A stretch of DNA of 64,000 nt from Halobiforma lacisalsi AJ5 (GTDB taxonomy: Archaea > Halobacteriota > Halobacteria > Halobacteriales > Natrialbaceae). How positions within the stretch are numbered: the first letter of the stretch is position 1; every line of letters begins with the position of its first letter. The notes beneath the pieces were generated by a model that saw only the letters and a list, made by a program, of their open reading frames with translations, searched no databases and was not told where the DNA came from. Shown piece after piece: positions 46,461-56,247 of the stretch. Made by a program: the position numbers and the translations under genes. The stretch lies in contig NZ_CP019285.1 of the NCBI RefSeq assembly GCF_000226975.2, positions 310,001 to 374,000 on the forward strand, in the 5' to 3' direction.

Positions 46461-46960
46461 GGCGGTCAGTTGTGATCGGTTCGTCGGCGAAATCGCCGGT
46501 ACGATCCGATCAGCCGCCCGGCGCGCGCCGGTGATGTTACCCGCGCGCGGCCCGACGGTGCCAGCGCCCAGCGCACCCGAGATACAGCCGACTCGAGTCG
46601 CCGTCTCCGTCGCCAGGCGAGCGTCGCGTCCTCCAGGACGGGCATCCCGCGGTGTCCACGCTCGAGTCCCAGCACCCCCGCGATCCGGTCGACGAACGGA
46701 TGTTCGAAGATGGGGGTGAATCCGGTCGCCACCACCGCGCGGTCGGCAGAACAGCGGCCGCCGTTCTCGAGCAGGAGTCGAACCTTCCCGTCGACCGCCC
46801 GGGCGGATCGGACCTCCCGCGCCGGCTCGTGAGGTCGCCTTCGTCGGCGAGCGACTCGAGGCGACCGAACAGCCGCGGCGGGATCGAGCCCTCGCTGTGG
46901 CGACGAGCCGACGAGCTGTGCCGAAACGGGCACTGCTGCTGTCGAACCCGAAGGGACGAC
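46461..46960 (-). pseudogene. Decayed FAD/NAD(P)-binding oxidoreductase remnant
   Basis: Three minus-strand frames hold consecutive pieces of one protein: PPRLFGRLESLADEGDLT (about 46840-46885), then VDGKVRLLLENGGRCSADRA, VVATGFTPIFEHPFVDRIAG (about 46640-46800), and finally SGALGAGTVGPRAGNITGARRAADRI (about 46480-46560). The Ala-Thr-Gly-Phe and Gly-Ala-Gly motifs are those of the C-terminal FAD-binding half of haloarchaeal lysine-hydroxylase/FAD oxidoreductases. At least two frameshifts separate them and no N-terminal Rossmann motif is present. Confidence 0.65.
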
Positions 46961-47020
46961 AGCCATGAACGTGACTGCTGTGTCGAGGAGGTCCCGCTGT
47001 CTGCGGGCCACCGCAGACGG

Positions 47021-47413
47021 TCACAGCAGCGGTTCCGGAGGGTAGATAGCGAGTCCGCTCCGGACGCCGTACTCGAGAGTGGCAACGAGGGCCACGACGA
47101 CGACGAAGACGAACCAAACGCCGAGATACAGCGGCGTGAATCCCTCCATCGCGGGCGAGACGTGATCGTACAGGCTGTAGGCGGTGAACAAAACGGTCAG
47201 GGCGAACGGACAGACCAGCGTGTATCGAAGGAGGCCGTACGTCGAGCCCGCACCCAGTACGAACATTCCGAACGCCTGGAGGGACTTGTAACCCAGAAGT
47301 CGAATTCCCTCTGCATCCAGGGACAGGTTGAGGAGATAATAGCCGTTGTAATAGACGATAACAGCGTTGAGGAAGCCGATAGCAGCGGCGATAGCGAGTC
47401 GTCTGTATATCAT
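47021..47413 (-). CDS. Small four-helix membrane protein
   Basis: The 130-residue protein has about four membrane segments (LAIAAAIGFLNAVIVYYNGYYLL, LQAFGMFVLGAGSTYGLL, CPFALTVLFTAYSLY, LYLGVWFVFVVVVALVATL). It has fewer acidic residues than its neighbours and lies in the lower-GC patch. No family was recognised. Confidence 0.65.
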   Translation of the reverse strand: MIYRRLAIAAAIGFLNAVIVYYNGYYLLNLSLDAEGIRLLGYKSLQAFGMFVLGAGSTYGLLRYTLVCPFALTVLFTAYSLYDHVSPAMEGFTPLYLGVWFVFVVVVALVATLEYGVRSGLAIYPPEPLL

Positions 47414-47429
47414 ACTCGGGGCCCTGTCG

Positions 47430-48380
47430 TCACTGCGTCATCAGCATCGCGATATTCCCGTTGTGTGAATCCCAGTCAGCGCCGTTCTCGAGGCTGGAAC
47501 GGGACGGGTACCGGGACGAATTGTTCATCCACCCCTCGACGATTTCCTCTCTCGCATCGTCGAAGTGCCAGTCGTCGACGGTCACTCCCTTGTTGTGGTT
47601 CAGTGGGTCTCGATGTGCCTGTCCGACCACTTCGTACGTCTCGTGGTCGATATCGTACAATCGGACGTGCCATTGCTTCGTGAACTGAATACGGTCCATC
47701 ACGTGTGCTTCGGTACTTGTCACCGTTCCGTCGTCGTTTACGTACCGAGGCTCTTCGGGCAACCAATCGTACTGGCTCCAGTCACAATCGTCCTCCAGAA
47801 ACGACTTCACCTCAGCCGCTTCGATGTCTTCCCAACCGACGTTGATTGGGGCCTTCCGGGCCTGTCGGTCCTGGGCGTCGGACTCCGATTTGTAATGATA
47901 GAGGGGAATCTCGTCCGTGAGGTGAGTCTGCCCCGTTACCTCGTCAGCGCCGGCACGGCGTTGCTCGGTGATCGTCCGCTCGGCCGTGGCGTGTTCCGTC
48001 GCCGTTCCGATCACCAGTCTGTCCGCGACGGTAAGGGTACTCGCTTCCTTCGCGGTGATCTCGTCCGATAGCCACCGGTCCGGAATCGTTTCCGACTCGA
48101 ACTCGAGGACCGGGTCGCCGTACCGCTCCTCGAGGTCACGGCTGACGAATGTATGGGTGTACGTATACGTCCCTCCATCGGATCGATACTCGTGGATCGA
48201 CCGACCGCTGGCATAGATCGGAAGCCGATCGTCGTTGTCGATGTCGCCGGTTCCCGGCGGCCTGTTCGAGCGGTCCGGCCGGGTCTCGCTGTCGGATCGA
48301 TCGTCCGCAGCGGCAACGCCGGGCAAAGTGAACGCGATTGACGCGCCAATTCCTTTCACGAACGATCTCCTGTTACTCAT
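47430..48380 (-). CDS. Tat-exported protein of unknown function
   Basis: The 316-residue protein starts MSNRRSFVKGIGASIAFTLPG, a clean twin-arginine signal peptide, cleaved probably after GVAAA. No lipobox was seen, so it should be released or loosely surface-bound. The mature part is hydrophilic with many Tyr, Trp and His (WEDIEAAEVKSFLEDDCDWSQYDWLPEEP, in part) and ends DSHNGNIAMLMTQ. I recognise no family. The DNA is less GC-rich than neighbouring genes and has an AT-rich upstream region, suggesting acquisition by transfer. Confidence 0.75.
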   Translation of the reverse strand: MSNRRSFVKGIGASIAFTLPGVAAADDRSDSETRPDRSNRPPGTGDIDNDDRLPIYASGRSIHEYRSDGGTYTYTHTFVSRDLEERYGDPVLEFESETIPDRWLSDEITAKEASTLTVADRLVIGTATEHATAERTITEQRRAGADEVTGQTHLTDEIPLYHYKSESDAQDRQARKAPINVGWEDIEAAEVKSFLEDDCDWSQYDWLPEEPRYVNDDGTVTSTEAHVMDRIQFTKQWHVRLYDIDHETYEVVGQAHRDPLNHNKGVTVDDWHFDDAREEIVEGWMNNSSRYPSRSSLENGADWDSHNGNIAMLMTQ

Positions 48381-48837
48381 TTTATCATTCACGCAGAACA
48401 ACATTACTTCGTGAGATAAATATCTTTATAATTTGTATTAATATAAATATAAAAATATAGTATGCGTTCCGAGTTGCGGTTCGATGAGTCCACCGCAACA
48501 CTGCCTCGAGACGACCGAGTCCGGCGTCGCATGCGATCCCGGTTGATACGAGGCTCGGTCCCTGAGACGGGCAGCCACGGGACCTCGCGGGCAAACCCGT
48601 CCACAGGCAGTACAGCCGGAGTGCTCCGGAGTCCGACTCGAGGGGATTCACGGGTAAGGATTAATCACGGCGGGGCCAGCCTCAGACGGTCGTGGTACAT
48701 CAGTCCAACTGGGGCGGGGCCGTCTCGAGGGTCGGCGCTCGGGTGGACGGAGCGGCCGTGGAAAGCAGGACTTTTAGCCGCGCGCGCTCTGAGAAATCCT
48801 CAATGTCTCGCCGCACGCTCGAGCGGAGGTGGCAGCG
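48381..48837. other. AT-rich promoter region and GC-rich leader between divergent genes
   Basis: Bases 48395-48462 are strongly AT-rich (runs such as TATTAATATAAATATAAAA) and probably hold the promoter of the Tat protein gene. The remaining 370 bp up to the purU-like gene are GC-rich and contain a 14-bp perfect palindrome (CCGGAGTGCTCCGG core, about 48617). No tRNA or gene was identified. Confidence 0.6.
48825..48830 (+). promoter_or_regulatory. Shine-Dalgarno GGAGGT that fixes the start
   Basis: GGAGGT ends 7 bp before ATG 48838. It overlaps the alternative in-frame GTG at 48829, which makes the ATG the better start. Confidence 0.6.
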
Positions 48838-49785
48838 ATGACGACCGACCTGACCGAAATCACGGTGATCGGAGACGACGACACCGGACTGATCGCGAAC
48901 GTGACCAGCCTCCTGTTCGAGCGCGGAATCAACATCGAGGACCTCGACCAGGCGGTCCGGGACGGCGTTTTCCGGATGTACCTCGCCGTCGACACCTCGG
49001 AGATGGTCTGTACCGAGGCGAAACTCCGCGAGGACCTCCACGACCTTGGCGACGACCTCGGACTCGACGTCCAGGTCCGGTTCCCCGCCGACCGCGAGGA
49101 CCAGCAGATCGCCGTCCTCGTCACCAAGGAGAGCCACTGTCTCGAGGCACTGTTCGAGGCCTGGGCCAACGACGACCTCGGCGCGGAGATCGGGGTCGTC
49201 ATCGGCAACCACGACGACCTCCAGCCGCTGGCGGAACACTACGGCGTCCCGTTCCACGACATCGGTACCGAAAACGGCCAGCAAAACGAGGACCGACTCC
49301 TCGAACTGCTCGCGGAGTACGACGCCGACCTCATCGTCCTCGCGCGGTACATGCGGATCCTCAGCCCGAACGTCGTCTTCCGCTACGAGGATCGGATCAT
49401 CAACGTCCACCCCTCGCTGCTGCCGGCCTTCCCCGGTGCCGAGGCTTACCGACAGGCCGTCGAGGAGGGCGTTCGGGTTGCCGGCGTCACGGCCCACTAC
49501 GTGACGACCGACCTCGACCAGGGGCCGATCATCACCCAGCGAGCCTTCGACGTCCCCGACGATGCCGACGTCGCCGAAATGAAACGCCGCGGCCAGCCCC
49601 TCGAGGCCGAGGCCCTGCTCGAGGCGGTGCGGCTGCACCTGAACGGCGACGTCTCGGTCCACCGCGGCCGAACGAGCGTCCGGGAGAACGGCGACGAGTA
49701 CCAGCTCGGCCTCCCGTCAGCGATCGACGACGCGACGCCCGACCGCCCGGTCGACGGCATCGGGGACGCGATCGCCGACGACTGA
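48838..49785 (+). CDS. purU: Formyltransferase-fold enzyme with ACT domain (PurU/PurN-like)
   Basis: The 315-residue protein has an N-terminal ACT domain (about 5-80: ITVIGDDDTGLIANVTSLLFERG) and a formyltransferase domain (about 85-280) with the catalytic Asn-His in IINVHPSLLPAFPGAEAYR and the Asp in TTDLDQGPII. This is the architecture of formyltetrahydrofolate deformylase (PurU); haloarchaeal members may serve instead as glycinamide formyltransferase. The residues needed for formyl transfer are present. It lies near purS/purQ and purC, which fits purine metabolism. An inverted repeat follows the stop. Confidence 0.88.
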   Translation: MTTDLTEITVIGDDDTGLIANVTSLLFERGINIEDLDQAVRDGVFRMYLAVDTSEMVCTEAKLREDLHDLGDDLGLDVQVRFPADREDQQIAVLVTKESHCLEALFEAWANDDLGAEIGVVIGNHDDLQPLAEHYGVPFHDIGTENGQQNEDRLLELLAEYDADLIVLARYMRILSPNVVFRYEDRIINVHPSLLPAFPGAEAYRQAVEEGVRVAGVTAHYVTTDLDQGPIITQRAFDVPDDADVAEMKRRGQPLEAEALLEAVRLHLNGDVSVHRGRTSVRENGDEYQLGLPSAIDDATPDRPVDGIGDAIADD

Positions 49786-49806
49786 TACGGTCCGCTGTCC
49801 CGATAT

Positions 49807-49840
49807 CGGTGCAACCGGGACGGATCCGGCGGTTGCACCG
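49807..49840 (+). terminator. 11-bp inverted repeat after the purU-like gene
   Basis: CGGTGCAACCG (49807-49817) and CGGTTGCACCG (49830-49840) are perfect inverted arms separated by 12 bases, 22 bp beyond the stop codon. The structure suits a terminator or an RNA-stabilising hairpin. Confidence 0.5.
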
Positions 49841-49986
49841 GAGACGACTGATAGCGACCTCGATCGTCCATACTGGACGATCATTACGTTTCGAGGTCGT
49901 AACATTATCGCTTCTGAGATTGAGTTTTCGATACTAGTTGGACAGGAGTCGGAACATTCATAGGGACATACGTGAGATATCCGAAC

Positions 49987-50160
49987 ATGACGCCCAATCC
50001 AGGCTCTATCGGCAAGTTGCCGGCGGACGGCGGTGAGATCGTGGCGGCGATCGACGAGATCGACGGCCGACCACATCTCGTCATCGCCGATATCGCCCGG
50101 GACGACGCCTGGATCTCGGTAGCGGCGGACGACGCCGCGCCGCTGCCGGACTGGGAGTGA
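49987..50160 (+). CDS. DUF7556-like small haloarchaeal protein
   Basis: The 57-residue acidic protein reads MTPNPGSIGKLPADGGEIVA and ends WISVAADDAAPLPDWE. It resembles a small conserved haloarchaeal family (DUF7556, recalled). ATG 49987 was preferred over 49972. No function can be assigned. Confidence 0.65.
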   Translation: MTPNPGSIGKLPADGGEIVAAIDEIDGRPHLVIADIARDDAWISVAADDAAPLPDWE

Positions 50161-50257
50161 TCGCCGAGGTCGTCGTCGGGAGAGCGACCGCTCGTCGGCC
50201 GTACTCTCGAGTCGTTTTTCAGCGCGGTCAGGATCGTGGTTGACGAAATGCGGGTCC

Positions 50258-50536
50258 TCAGCCGTCGACGCGGTCGACCGAGACGTTCTCGAACAGCGGC
50301 CGCCGCCGCTCGAGTTGCGCCTCGAGGTTCCGTCGTTCGGTTTTCGCGAGCGTGACCGCGACGGGGTCGATGACGGCGGCGACGTAGCGGGCCGCGTCGT
50401 CGGGGTCGGGGTTCGCTCCGGACGAGTCGTCGAGCAGTGATTGCCGGTTCCCGGTTCCCGGTTTACGGCGTGCTACTGACCTTTTATTTCCGTCGCCGTC
50501 GTAGTCTGGTACGTTATGGCACAACGTGAAGTCCAA
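50258..50536 (-). CDS. Small conserved hypothetical protein (start uncertain)
   Basis: The last 50 residues (ANPDPDDAARYVAAVIDPVAVTLAKTERR) look like genuine haloarchaeal coding sequence, ending FENVSVDRVDG. The only ATG (50536) lies within the divergent formamidase-like gene, so the real start may be a non-ATG codon further in. Function unknown. Confidence 0.5.
   Translation of the reverse strand: MDFTLCHNVPDYDGDGNKRSVARRKPGTGNRQSLLDDSSGANPDPDDAARYVAAVIDPVAVTLAKTERRNLEAQLERRRPLFENVSVDRVDG
50482..50489 (+). promoter_or_regulatory. TATA box of the formamidase-like gene
   Basis: TTTTATTT lies 27-34 bp before ATG 50516, indicating a leaderless transcript. Confidence 0.6.
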
Positions 50537-51823
50537 CAGGAGCTATCGGTCGACCAGTACACGCTCGGGCTGGTCGGCCCGGACCGGGAGTGGGCCGGAA
50601 CGGTCGCCGACGGCGGGACGATCGAGACGTACACCCCGCCGGCCTGTTGGGGGCCGATGATCACGCCCTCGTTCCGGGGCGGACACGAGGTCACGCGGCC
50701 GATCCGGGTCGAGAACGCCGAGGTCGGCGACGCGATCGCCCTGAAGATCAGGGAGATCGAGGTCACGAGCATGGCCACCAGCACCGGGACGATGCGCGAA
50801 CGGGAGGCGGCATTCGAGGACGACCCGTTCGTCGACCACCGCTGTCCCGAGTGCGGGACGGAGTGGCCCGAGTCGGTCGTCGAGGGCACCGGCGAGGACG
50901 CGATCCGCTGCAAGGAGTGTGGCGCGAACGCCTCGTCGTTCGGCTTCGAGTACGGCTACACCGTGGCCTTCGACGAGGACCGTACCGTCGGCGTGACGAT
51001 GGACGCCGACGGCGCACACGAACTCGCGACCGACGCCGAGGAGGTCATGGACATCCCCGAGAACTCCCGGCAACACCCCATCCTGCTGTACGAACCCTCG
51101 GAGATGCCCGGCACGCTCGGACGGCTGCGCCCCTTTATCGGCAACGTCGGGACGACCCCGCCCGTGGAACTGCCCGACTCCCACAACGCTGGCGATTTCG
51201 GCCAGTTCCTGATCGGTGCCGACCACGACTGGGGTCTCGAGAGCGAGGCCGACCTCGAGGAGCGGACGGACGGCCACATGGACGTACCCGAGGTTCGGGC
51301 CGGTGCGACGCTGATCTGTCCCGTCAAGGTCGACGGCGGCGGCGTCTACGTCGGCGACCTTCACGCCAACCAGGGCGACGGCGAACTCTCACTGCACACG
51401 ACCGACGTCAGCGGCACGGTCCGGATGGACGTCGAGGTGATCGAGGACCTCGAGATCGACGGGCCGATCCTCCTGCCTAACGAGGAGGATCTGCCGTTCA
51501 TCTCGACACCCTACAGCGACGAGGAACGTAAGGCGGGCCGCGAACTCGCCGAGAAGCATGGCGTCGACCTCGAGGACGACATGGGGCCGATCCAGGTGAT
51601 CGGCTCCGGCGCGACGATCAACGACGCGACCGAGAACGCGTTCGACCGGGCCGGCGACCTTCTCGGCATGAGCGAGGGCGAGGTCCGGTCGCGATGTACG
51701 TTCACAGGCGGCGTCCAGATCGGCCGACTACCGGGCGTCGTCCAGTTGGACATGCTCGCACCGATGGACGTCCTCGAGGATCGCGGGATGGCCCATCTGG
51801 TGCGAGAGCAGTACGACCTCTAA
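50516..51823 (+). CDS. Acetamidase/formamidase family protein with zinc-ribbon insert
   Basis: The 435-residue protein belongs to the FmdA/AmdA family, whose characterised members release ammonia from formamide or acetamide. The fold landmarks include YTPPACWGPMITPSF, PFIGNVGTTPP and the active-site VGDLHANQGDGEL. A zinc ribbon is inserted at about residues 106-145 (CPECGTEWP and CKECGANAS), which is not part of the basic family and could add a regulatory or RNA/protein contact. The substrate could also be another amide. A TATA box fixes the start. Confidence 0.9.
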   Translation: MAQREVQQELSVDQYTLGLVGPDREWAGTVADGGTIETYTPPACWGPMITPSFRGGHEVTRPIRVENAEVGDAIALKIREIEVTSMATSTGTMREREAAFEDDPFVDHRCPECGTEWPESVVEGTGEDAIRCKECGANASSFGFEYGYTVAFDEDRTVGVTMDADGAHELATDAEEVMDIPENSRQHPILLYEPSEMPGTLGRLRPFIGNVGTTPPVELPDSHNAGDFGQFLIGADHDWGLESEADLEERTDGHMDVPEVRAGATLICPVKVDGGGVYVGDLHANQGDGELSLHTTDVSGTVRMDVEVIEDLEIDGPILLPNEEDLPFISTPYSDEERKAGRELAEKHGVDLEDDMGPIQVIGSGATINDATENAFDRAGDLLGMSEGEVRSRCTFTGGVQIGRLPGVVQLDMLAPMDVLEDRGMAHLVREQYDL

Positions 51824-51901
51824 CGACCGGTGAGAAAAGATAGGGGAAACGAATCGGAGACCAGGAACCGGAACCGCGAACGCAGCCGTCGATAGCGAAA
51901 C

Positions 51902-52117
51902 TCAGTCGGCCTCGTTCGTCTCAGCCTCGAGCGACGGACCTCCCTGCGGGGAACCCGTCAATCGCTCGTTCCACGTCTCGGAGACGACGGGTGCCAGGGC
52001 CAGGAACGTCATGGCGGCGATGAACACGGTCAGCATGATGCTGGCGACGGCCGCGACGCCGATCGTCGGATCGAACGGAACGATACTCGCCGGCACGGAA
52101 CTGATGGGAACGGTCAT
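51902..52117 (-). CDS. Small single-pass membrane protein
   Basis: The 71-residue protein (MTVPISSVPASIVPFDPTIG) has one membrane helix (VAAVASIMLTVFIAAMTFLALAP) and an acidic C-terminal tail. A start ten codons upstream (52147) is possible. No family was recognised with confidence. Confidence 0.6.
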   Translation of the reverse strand: MTVPISSVPASIVPFDPTIGVAAVASIMLTVFIAAMTFLALAPVVSETWNERLTGSPQGGPSLEAETNEAD

Positions 52118-52239
52118 TTCGTGCTTCAGGGTGAGGTCCCCCAGCATATGAGGGTTACTGATTTGCCCGGAATCGGTACGGACGCTACCCTCTACCGCGT
52201 CGTTCGGTAACTACCCGCAAAACGACGGTCGGCCGCCGG

Positions 52240-53265
52240 CTACAGCCGCCGCACGGCACCGATCGCCTTCGAGAGCGGCGGCGCGTCGAACAGCTCTCGG
52301 CCGATGTAGGCATTGGCCCCGGCACAGTACATGTCGCGTGCGGTCTCGAGGACGCTCTCCTCGAGCGGGTCGGGCGTTTCGTCACAGAGGGACTTCCAGT
52401 CTGCGACGCCCTCGTGTTTCGCCTCGGCCTTGGCTTGCTCGACGGCCTGGACCCACTCGGGCTGGGTGCGCTTGTGATACTGGCGCAGCACTTCCTTCGA
52501 GAGCTGGGTCCCCTCGTAGCTGAAGCGGTTCTCGTCGAAGGTGCCGACGACGTCGGCCACGCGGATCTCGCCGTCGTAGTAACAACACTCGATCTTCCCG
52601 TCCTGGTGGTCGAGCCCGGCTTCCTCGGCGCGTTCGGTGACGATCCGGTTGACCTCGCGGGCGAGTGACTCGAGGTCGTCGATCCCCGCTTTTCCGGCGA
52701 TAGCGTCGGCCTCCTCGCGGTCGAGGTAGCGGTCGCTCTCCTCGTACTTCGTCGAGAACTCGACGACCGGCTCCTCGAGGTCGACGGGTTCGTTCGGCCA
52801 GCTATCGAGCTCGAGACCGTGGTCGGCGGGGTCGGTGCGCCGTCGGAGGCTGGAGCCGACGGGAACCCGGTTGCGGAAGACGACCTCGAGGGGGATCAGG
52901 TAGTTCTCGCCGGCGTCGGCGTGATAGCTGTCGTAGTCGTATTCGCGGCCGTCGTTGGGGAGGTCGGGAACCTGCGTCAACTCGATAGCCATCTCGCGGG
53001 GCGGTTCGTCGACCTCCTCGAGAGGGACGGGTTCGTCCGCGTCGTCGGGGACGACCCCCCGGTAATGGGTCGGGATCCCCGCGGACTCGAGGCGCTCGAA
53101 GTTGTACGCGCCCATCGTACAGAGGCTCGCGCCCTTCTGGGGGATCGTGTCGGGCATCTTCCCCCAGTCGAAGACGGAGTAGTCGTCGGTGAAGACGAAC
53201 GACCCTCGGCCGAGTCGGCTCTCGGTCGCGGGCGTTTCGATCCGGAACTCCTTGACGCTCGTCAC
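52240..53265 (-). CDS. purC: Phosphoribosylaminoimidazole-succinocarboxamide synthase
   Basis: PurC joins aspartate to CAIR in purine synthesis. The 341-residue protein starts [25 protein letters not shown] from a GTG and shows [39 protein letters not shown] and [27 protein letters not shown]. These cover the ATP- and substrate-binding segments of SAICAR synthetase. A GTG three codons upstream (53274) is an alternative start. Haloarchaeal PurC is longer than the bacterial enzyme, which fits. Confidence 0.95.
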   Translation of the reverse strand: MTSVKEFRIETPATESRLGRGSFVFTDDYSVFDWGKMPDTIPQKGASLCTMGAYNFERLESAGIPTHYRGVVPDDADEPVPLEEVDEPPREMAIELTQVPDLPNDGREYDYDSYHADAGENYLIPLEVVFRNRVPVGSSLRRRTDPADHGLELDSWPNEPVDLEEPVVEFSTKYEESDRYLDREEADAIAGKAGIDDLESLAREVNRIVTERAEEAGLDHQDGKIECCYYDGEIRVADVVGTFDENRFSYEGTQLSKEVLRQYHKRTQPEWVQAVEQAKAEAKHEGVADWKSLCDETPDPLEESVLETARDMYCAGANAYIGRELFDAPPLSKAIGAVRRL

Positions 53266-53424
53266 GGCTGCCACCCGGCGGCGGTACGGTCGCCGTCGTA
53301 CATACCCGAACCCGCGTGGTGATCCCTCAAGAAGGTTTCAGTATCGATCGCAGGGTCGGTCCCGCCGGTTCGGCCGCGAGTCCGGCCACAATCTCTTTCT
53401 GGGATGGAAAGAAGCTCTTGGTAA

Positions 53425-56088
53425 ATGACATCACGACTCCAGCGGCTCCTTCCTGACCGGATTCGGTCGAGTTACGTCGCGAAGTTCGCCCTGGTCATCT
53501 GCGTCGTGCTCGTCGTGACGGTCGCCGCCGCCTTGTTCTTCTACGTCGACATTACGGGGGAGATCACCACGAACGTCCAGAGCGAGGTGGAACTGGCGAC
53601 GAGCGACGAAGCGAGCGAACTCTCGAGTCTGCTCGAGAGCCACGAGGAGACCGCCCGTTCGATCGCAGGGACGACCGTCCTCGAGCGGGGTTCGGACGAG
53701 GACGTCGAGACACGACTTGCCGAGGAGCAACGGGGAGCGGGGGACGCCGTCATTGCAATTCACCACGTGGACCTGGCGAGCGACGAGATCATCCACAGCA
53801 GCGACGCGAACGCGGTCGAGACGGACGTCTCGGAGTACGGGATGACGATCCACCTCCCGGTCAAGGACACGGTCGTCGAGCGGGAGTACAGCGGCAACCT
53901 GAACGTCGACTCGACGTACACGGACACGTTCGAATACGACGGCAACGCGGTCATCGCCTTCCTCAGTCCGGTCGAGCGTGCCGGGGACGGGGAGACTGCC
54001 GTGATGGTGGTAGCCTCGGCGACGGAGCTCGCGGCCGAGTTCGAGGAGCCGGTGGAGGGCGGCCACATCCGGGTCGTCGACGTCAAAAGCACGGCCGTGT
54101 TGCTCGCCGAGGACGACGACGCGATCGGCGAGACTTACCGCGAGGGAGAGGAGAGTGCGCTCATCGACAGCGTCACCCACGAGGCTGGCGAGTCAGTCAA
54201 CGAGAGCGAGGACGACGACGGCTCCGGAGTGCTCGAGTACGACGACACCGACGAACTGGTCGGCTACGCCACGGTGCCCGAGACGGACTGGGTGCTGGCC
54301 ACCCACGCCCCGGAGAGCAACGCGTACGCACTGGCCGACGAGGTCGCTACGTCGCTGCTTACGTTGATCGCGATCGCCGTCGGCGGCCTGCTGGTCGTCG
54401 GGGCGACGATCGGGCGCTCGACGGCCCACGCGCTCGACGACCTGGCCGACAACGCCGTGGCGATCTCCGAAGGGGCGACCGACGTCGAGGTCGCAGACGA
54501 CGACCGAATCGACGAGGTCGGACAGGTACGACGCGCCTTCGACGGCATCCAGTCGTACCTCGAGACGGCCGCCGACCAGGCCGACGCCATCGCCCGCCAG
54601 GAGTTCGACGATCCCGCCCTCGAACGCGACGTGCCCGGCGGGCTCGGCGATTCCCTCGAGACGATGCGGACCGACCTCGAGCGATCCATCGACGACCTCG
54701 AGGCGTCGAAGGCCGAAGCCGAAGCATCGCGCGAGGAGGCTGCCGAGGCCCGTCGCGAAGCGGAGGAACTCGCCCAGCGTCTCGAGCGCAAGGCCGGGGA
54801 GTTCGCGGACGTGATGGCCGACGCCGCCGACGGGGACTTCACCCGCCGACTCGACGAGAACGTCGACAACGACGCTCTCGCCGAGATCGCCGCCGCGTTC
54901 AACGGGATGCTCGAGGATCTCGAGCGGACCGTCCTCGATATTCAGGGGATGGCCGAAGAGGTCGACCGCGTCAGCCGGGACGTAACCGCCCGCGTCGAGG
55001 AGATCGAACAGGCCAGTACCGAGGTCAGCACCTCCGCCGACGAGATCGCCACGGCTACCGCCGAACAGAGCCAGCGGTTCCAGGAGGTCTACGGCGAGAT
55101 GAACGACCTCTCCGCCACGGTCGAGGAGATCGCTTCCACCGCGGACGACGTCGCCTCGGTCTCGGAGGAAGCCGCCGATCGCGCCGAGGCGGCCGGCGAA
55201 GCCAGCAGCGAGATCCGGTCGGAGATGGATCGACTCGAGGACCGGACGGAGGCGATCACCGATCGGATCGAGCAACTGGACGACGAGATGGGCGAGATCC
55301 GCGAGATCGTCGATCTGATCGACGACATCGCGGGCCAGACGAATCTGCTCGCACTCAACGCCTCGATCGAGGCCGCCGCCGCGGGGAGCGAGGGCGACGG
55401 GTTCGCAGTCGTCGCCGACGAGGTCAAATCACTGGCAGAGGAGACCGCCGAGGCCACTCAGGAGGTCGACGACCGCATCTCCGAGGTCGAACGCTCCGTC
55501 GAGGAGACCGTCGACGAGATCGAACGCATGCGCCGGCAGGTCGACCGCGGGGTCGACGTCGTCGACGACGGGATCGAGGCGATCGACGCGATCACCGACC
55601 GGGTAGACGAGGCGAACGAGGGCGTCAAGTCGATCGACGAGGCGACCGACGAGCAGGCCCGTGCCAGCGAGCGGGTCGTCACGATGGTCGACGAGGCGAC
55701 CGAAAACAGCGAGGAGACGAAAGACGAGACCGAGAACGTCGCCGCGGCCGTCGAAGAACAGACCGCGACGATCGCCGAAGTCGCCTCCGGCGCACAGACC
55801 CAGACCGAACTCGCCGAAGAACTGCGTGACTCCCTCGAGGCGTTCGACGTGGACGAAGGGGCTGACGGCGGGGGCGACGGTGAAGGCGAGGGCGAGAAAG
55901 AAACCGAGAACGCGACCGACGACGCACCCCTCGAGTGGGACGAGGACGACGTCGATGGAGGCGGTGCGGCGAACGACGCGGAGGCCGCGGGGACCGGTAC
56001 GGATGCCGAATCCTCGGGAGACGAGTCCGAACCGGATGAGGACGGGCCGGACGAAGTTTCCGACGTTCCCGCGACGACCGACGAGTGA
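53425..56088 (+). CDS. Methyl-accepting transducer, tandem copy 1
   Basis: The 887-residue transducer begins [21 protein letters not shown] with a membrane helix (about 22-44), an extracellular sensor region (about 45-310), a second helix (about 312-332, [18 protein letters not shown]), HAMP (about 333-390) and a long methyl-accepting coiled coil whose tip reads [21 protein letters not shown] plus [18 protein letters not shown]. Its acidic C-terminal tail is low-complexity. Within its signalling domain, 452 bases (54781-55232) are identical to those of the next gene, suggesting gene conversion. The sensor domains differ, so the ligands should differ. Confidence 0.95.
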   Translation: MTSRLQRLLPDRIRSSYVAKFALVICVVLVVTVAAALFFYVDITGEITTNVQSEVELATSDEASELSSLLESHEETARSIAGTTVLERGSDEDVETRLAEEQRGAGDAVIAIHHVDLASDEIIHSSDANAVETDVSEYGMTIHLPVKDTVVEREYSGNLNVDSTYTDTFEYDGNAVIAFLSPVERAGDGETAVMVVASATELAAEFEEPVEGGHIRVVDVKSTAVLLAEDDDAIGETYREGEESALIDSVTHEAGESVNESEDDDGSGVLEYDDTDELVGYATVPETDWVLATHAPESNAYALADEVATSLLTLIAIAVGGLLVVGATIGRSTAHALDDLADNAVAISEGATDVEVADDDRIDEVGQVRRAFDGIQSYLETAADQADAIARQEFDDPALERDVPGGLGDSLETMRTDLERSIDDLEASKAEAEASREEAAEARREAEELAQRLERKAGEFADVMADAADGDFTRRLDENVDNDALAEIAAAFNGMLEDLERTVLDIQGMAEEVDRVSRDVTARVEEIEQASTEVSTSADEIATATAEQSQRFQEVYGEMNDLSATVEEIASTADDVASVSEEAADRAEAAGEASSEIRSEMDRLEDRTEAITDRIEQLDDEMGEIREIVDLIDDIAGQTNLLALNASIEAAAAGSEGDGFAVVADEVKSLAEETAEATQEVDDRISEVERSVEETVDEIERMRRQVDRGVDVVDDGIEAIDAITDRVDEANEGVKSIDEATDEQARASERVVTMVDEATENSEETKDETENVAAAVEEQTATIAEVASGAQTQTELAEELRDSLEAFDVDEGADGGGDGEGEGEKETENATDDAPLEWDEDDVDGGGAANDAEAAGTGTDAESSGDESEPDEDGPDEVSDVPATTDE
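54781..55232 (+). repeat. 452-bp segment identical to 57565-58016
   Basis: Line-by-line comparison found no difference between 54781-55232 and 57565-58016 (constant offset of 2784). Differences appear immediately outside the segment (54780, 55233). It encodes the HAMP-to-signalling coiled coil of two transducers. Confidence 0.9.
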
Positions 56089-56247
56089 TACGGGGTCGGG
56101 ATCGGGCCGGGGTTGGAGTCGGAGTCTGGGTCGGCGTCGGCGTCGGCGTCGGTAGACCCGGAGAAACTCGATCGCCGCCGACCGCGTGAGGTGCTCACAC
56201 GTCTTGGGCCACAACTGCTTTTGTACCGTAGTCGAATCCTCCGGGAA

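Noticed and set aside
48462-49937. 491-residue plus-strand frame over the purU-like gene
   Set aside because: Out-of-frame shadow; the ACT-formyltransferase frame is clearly the coding one.
56100-56160. GTCGGC-rich stretch between the transducers
   Set aside because: Only a few imperfect hexamer copies; ordinary low-complexity DNA.
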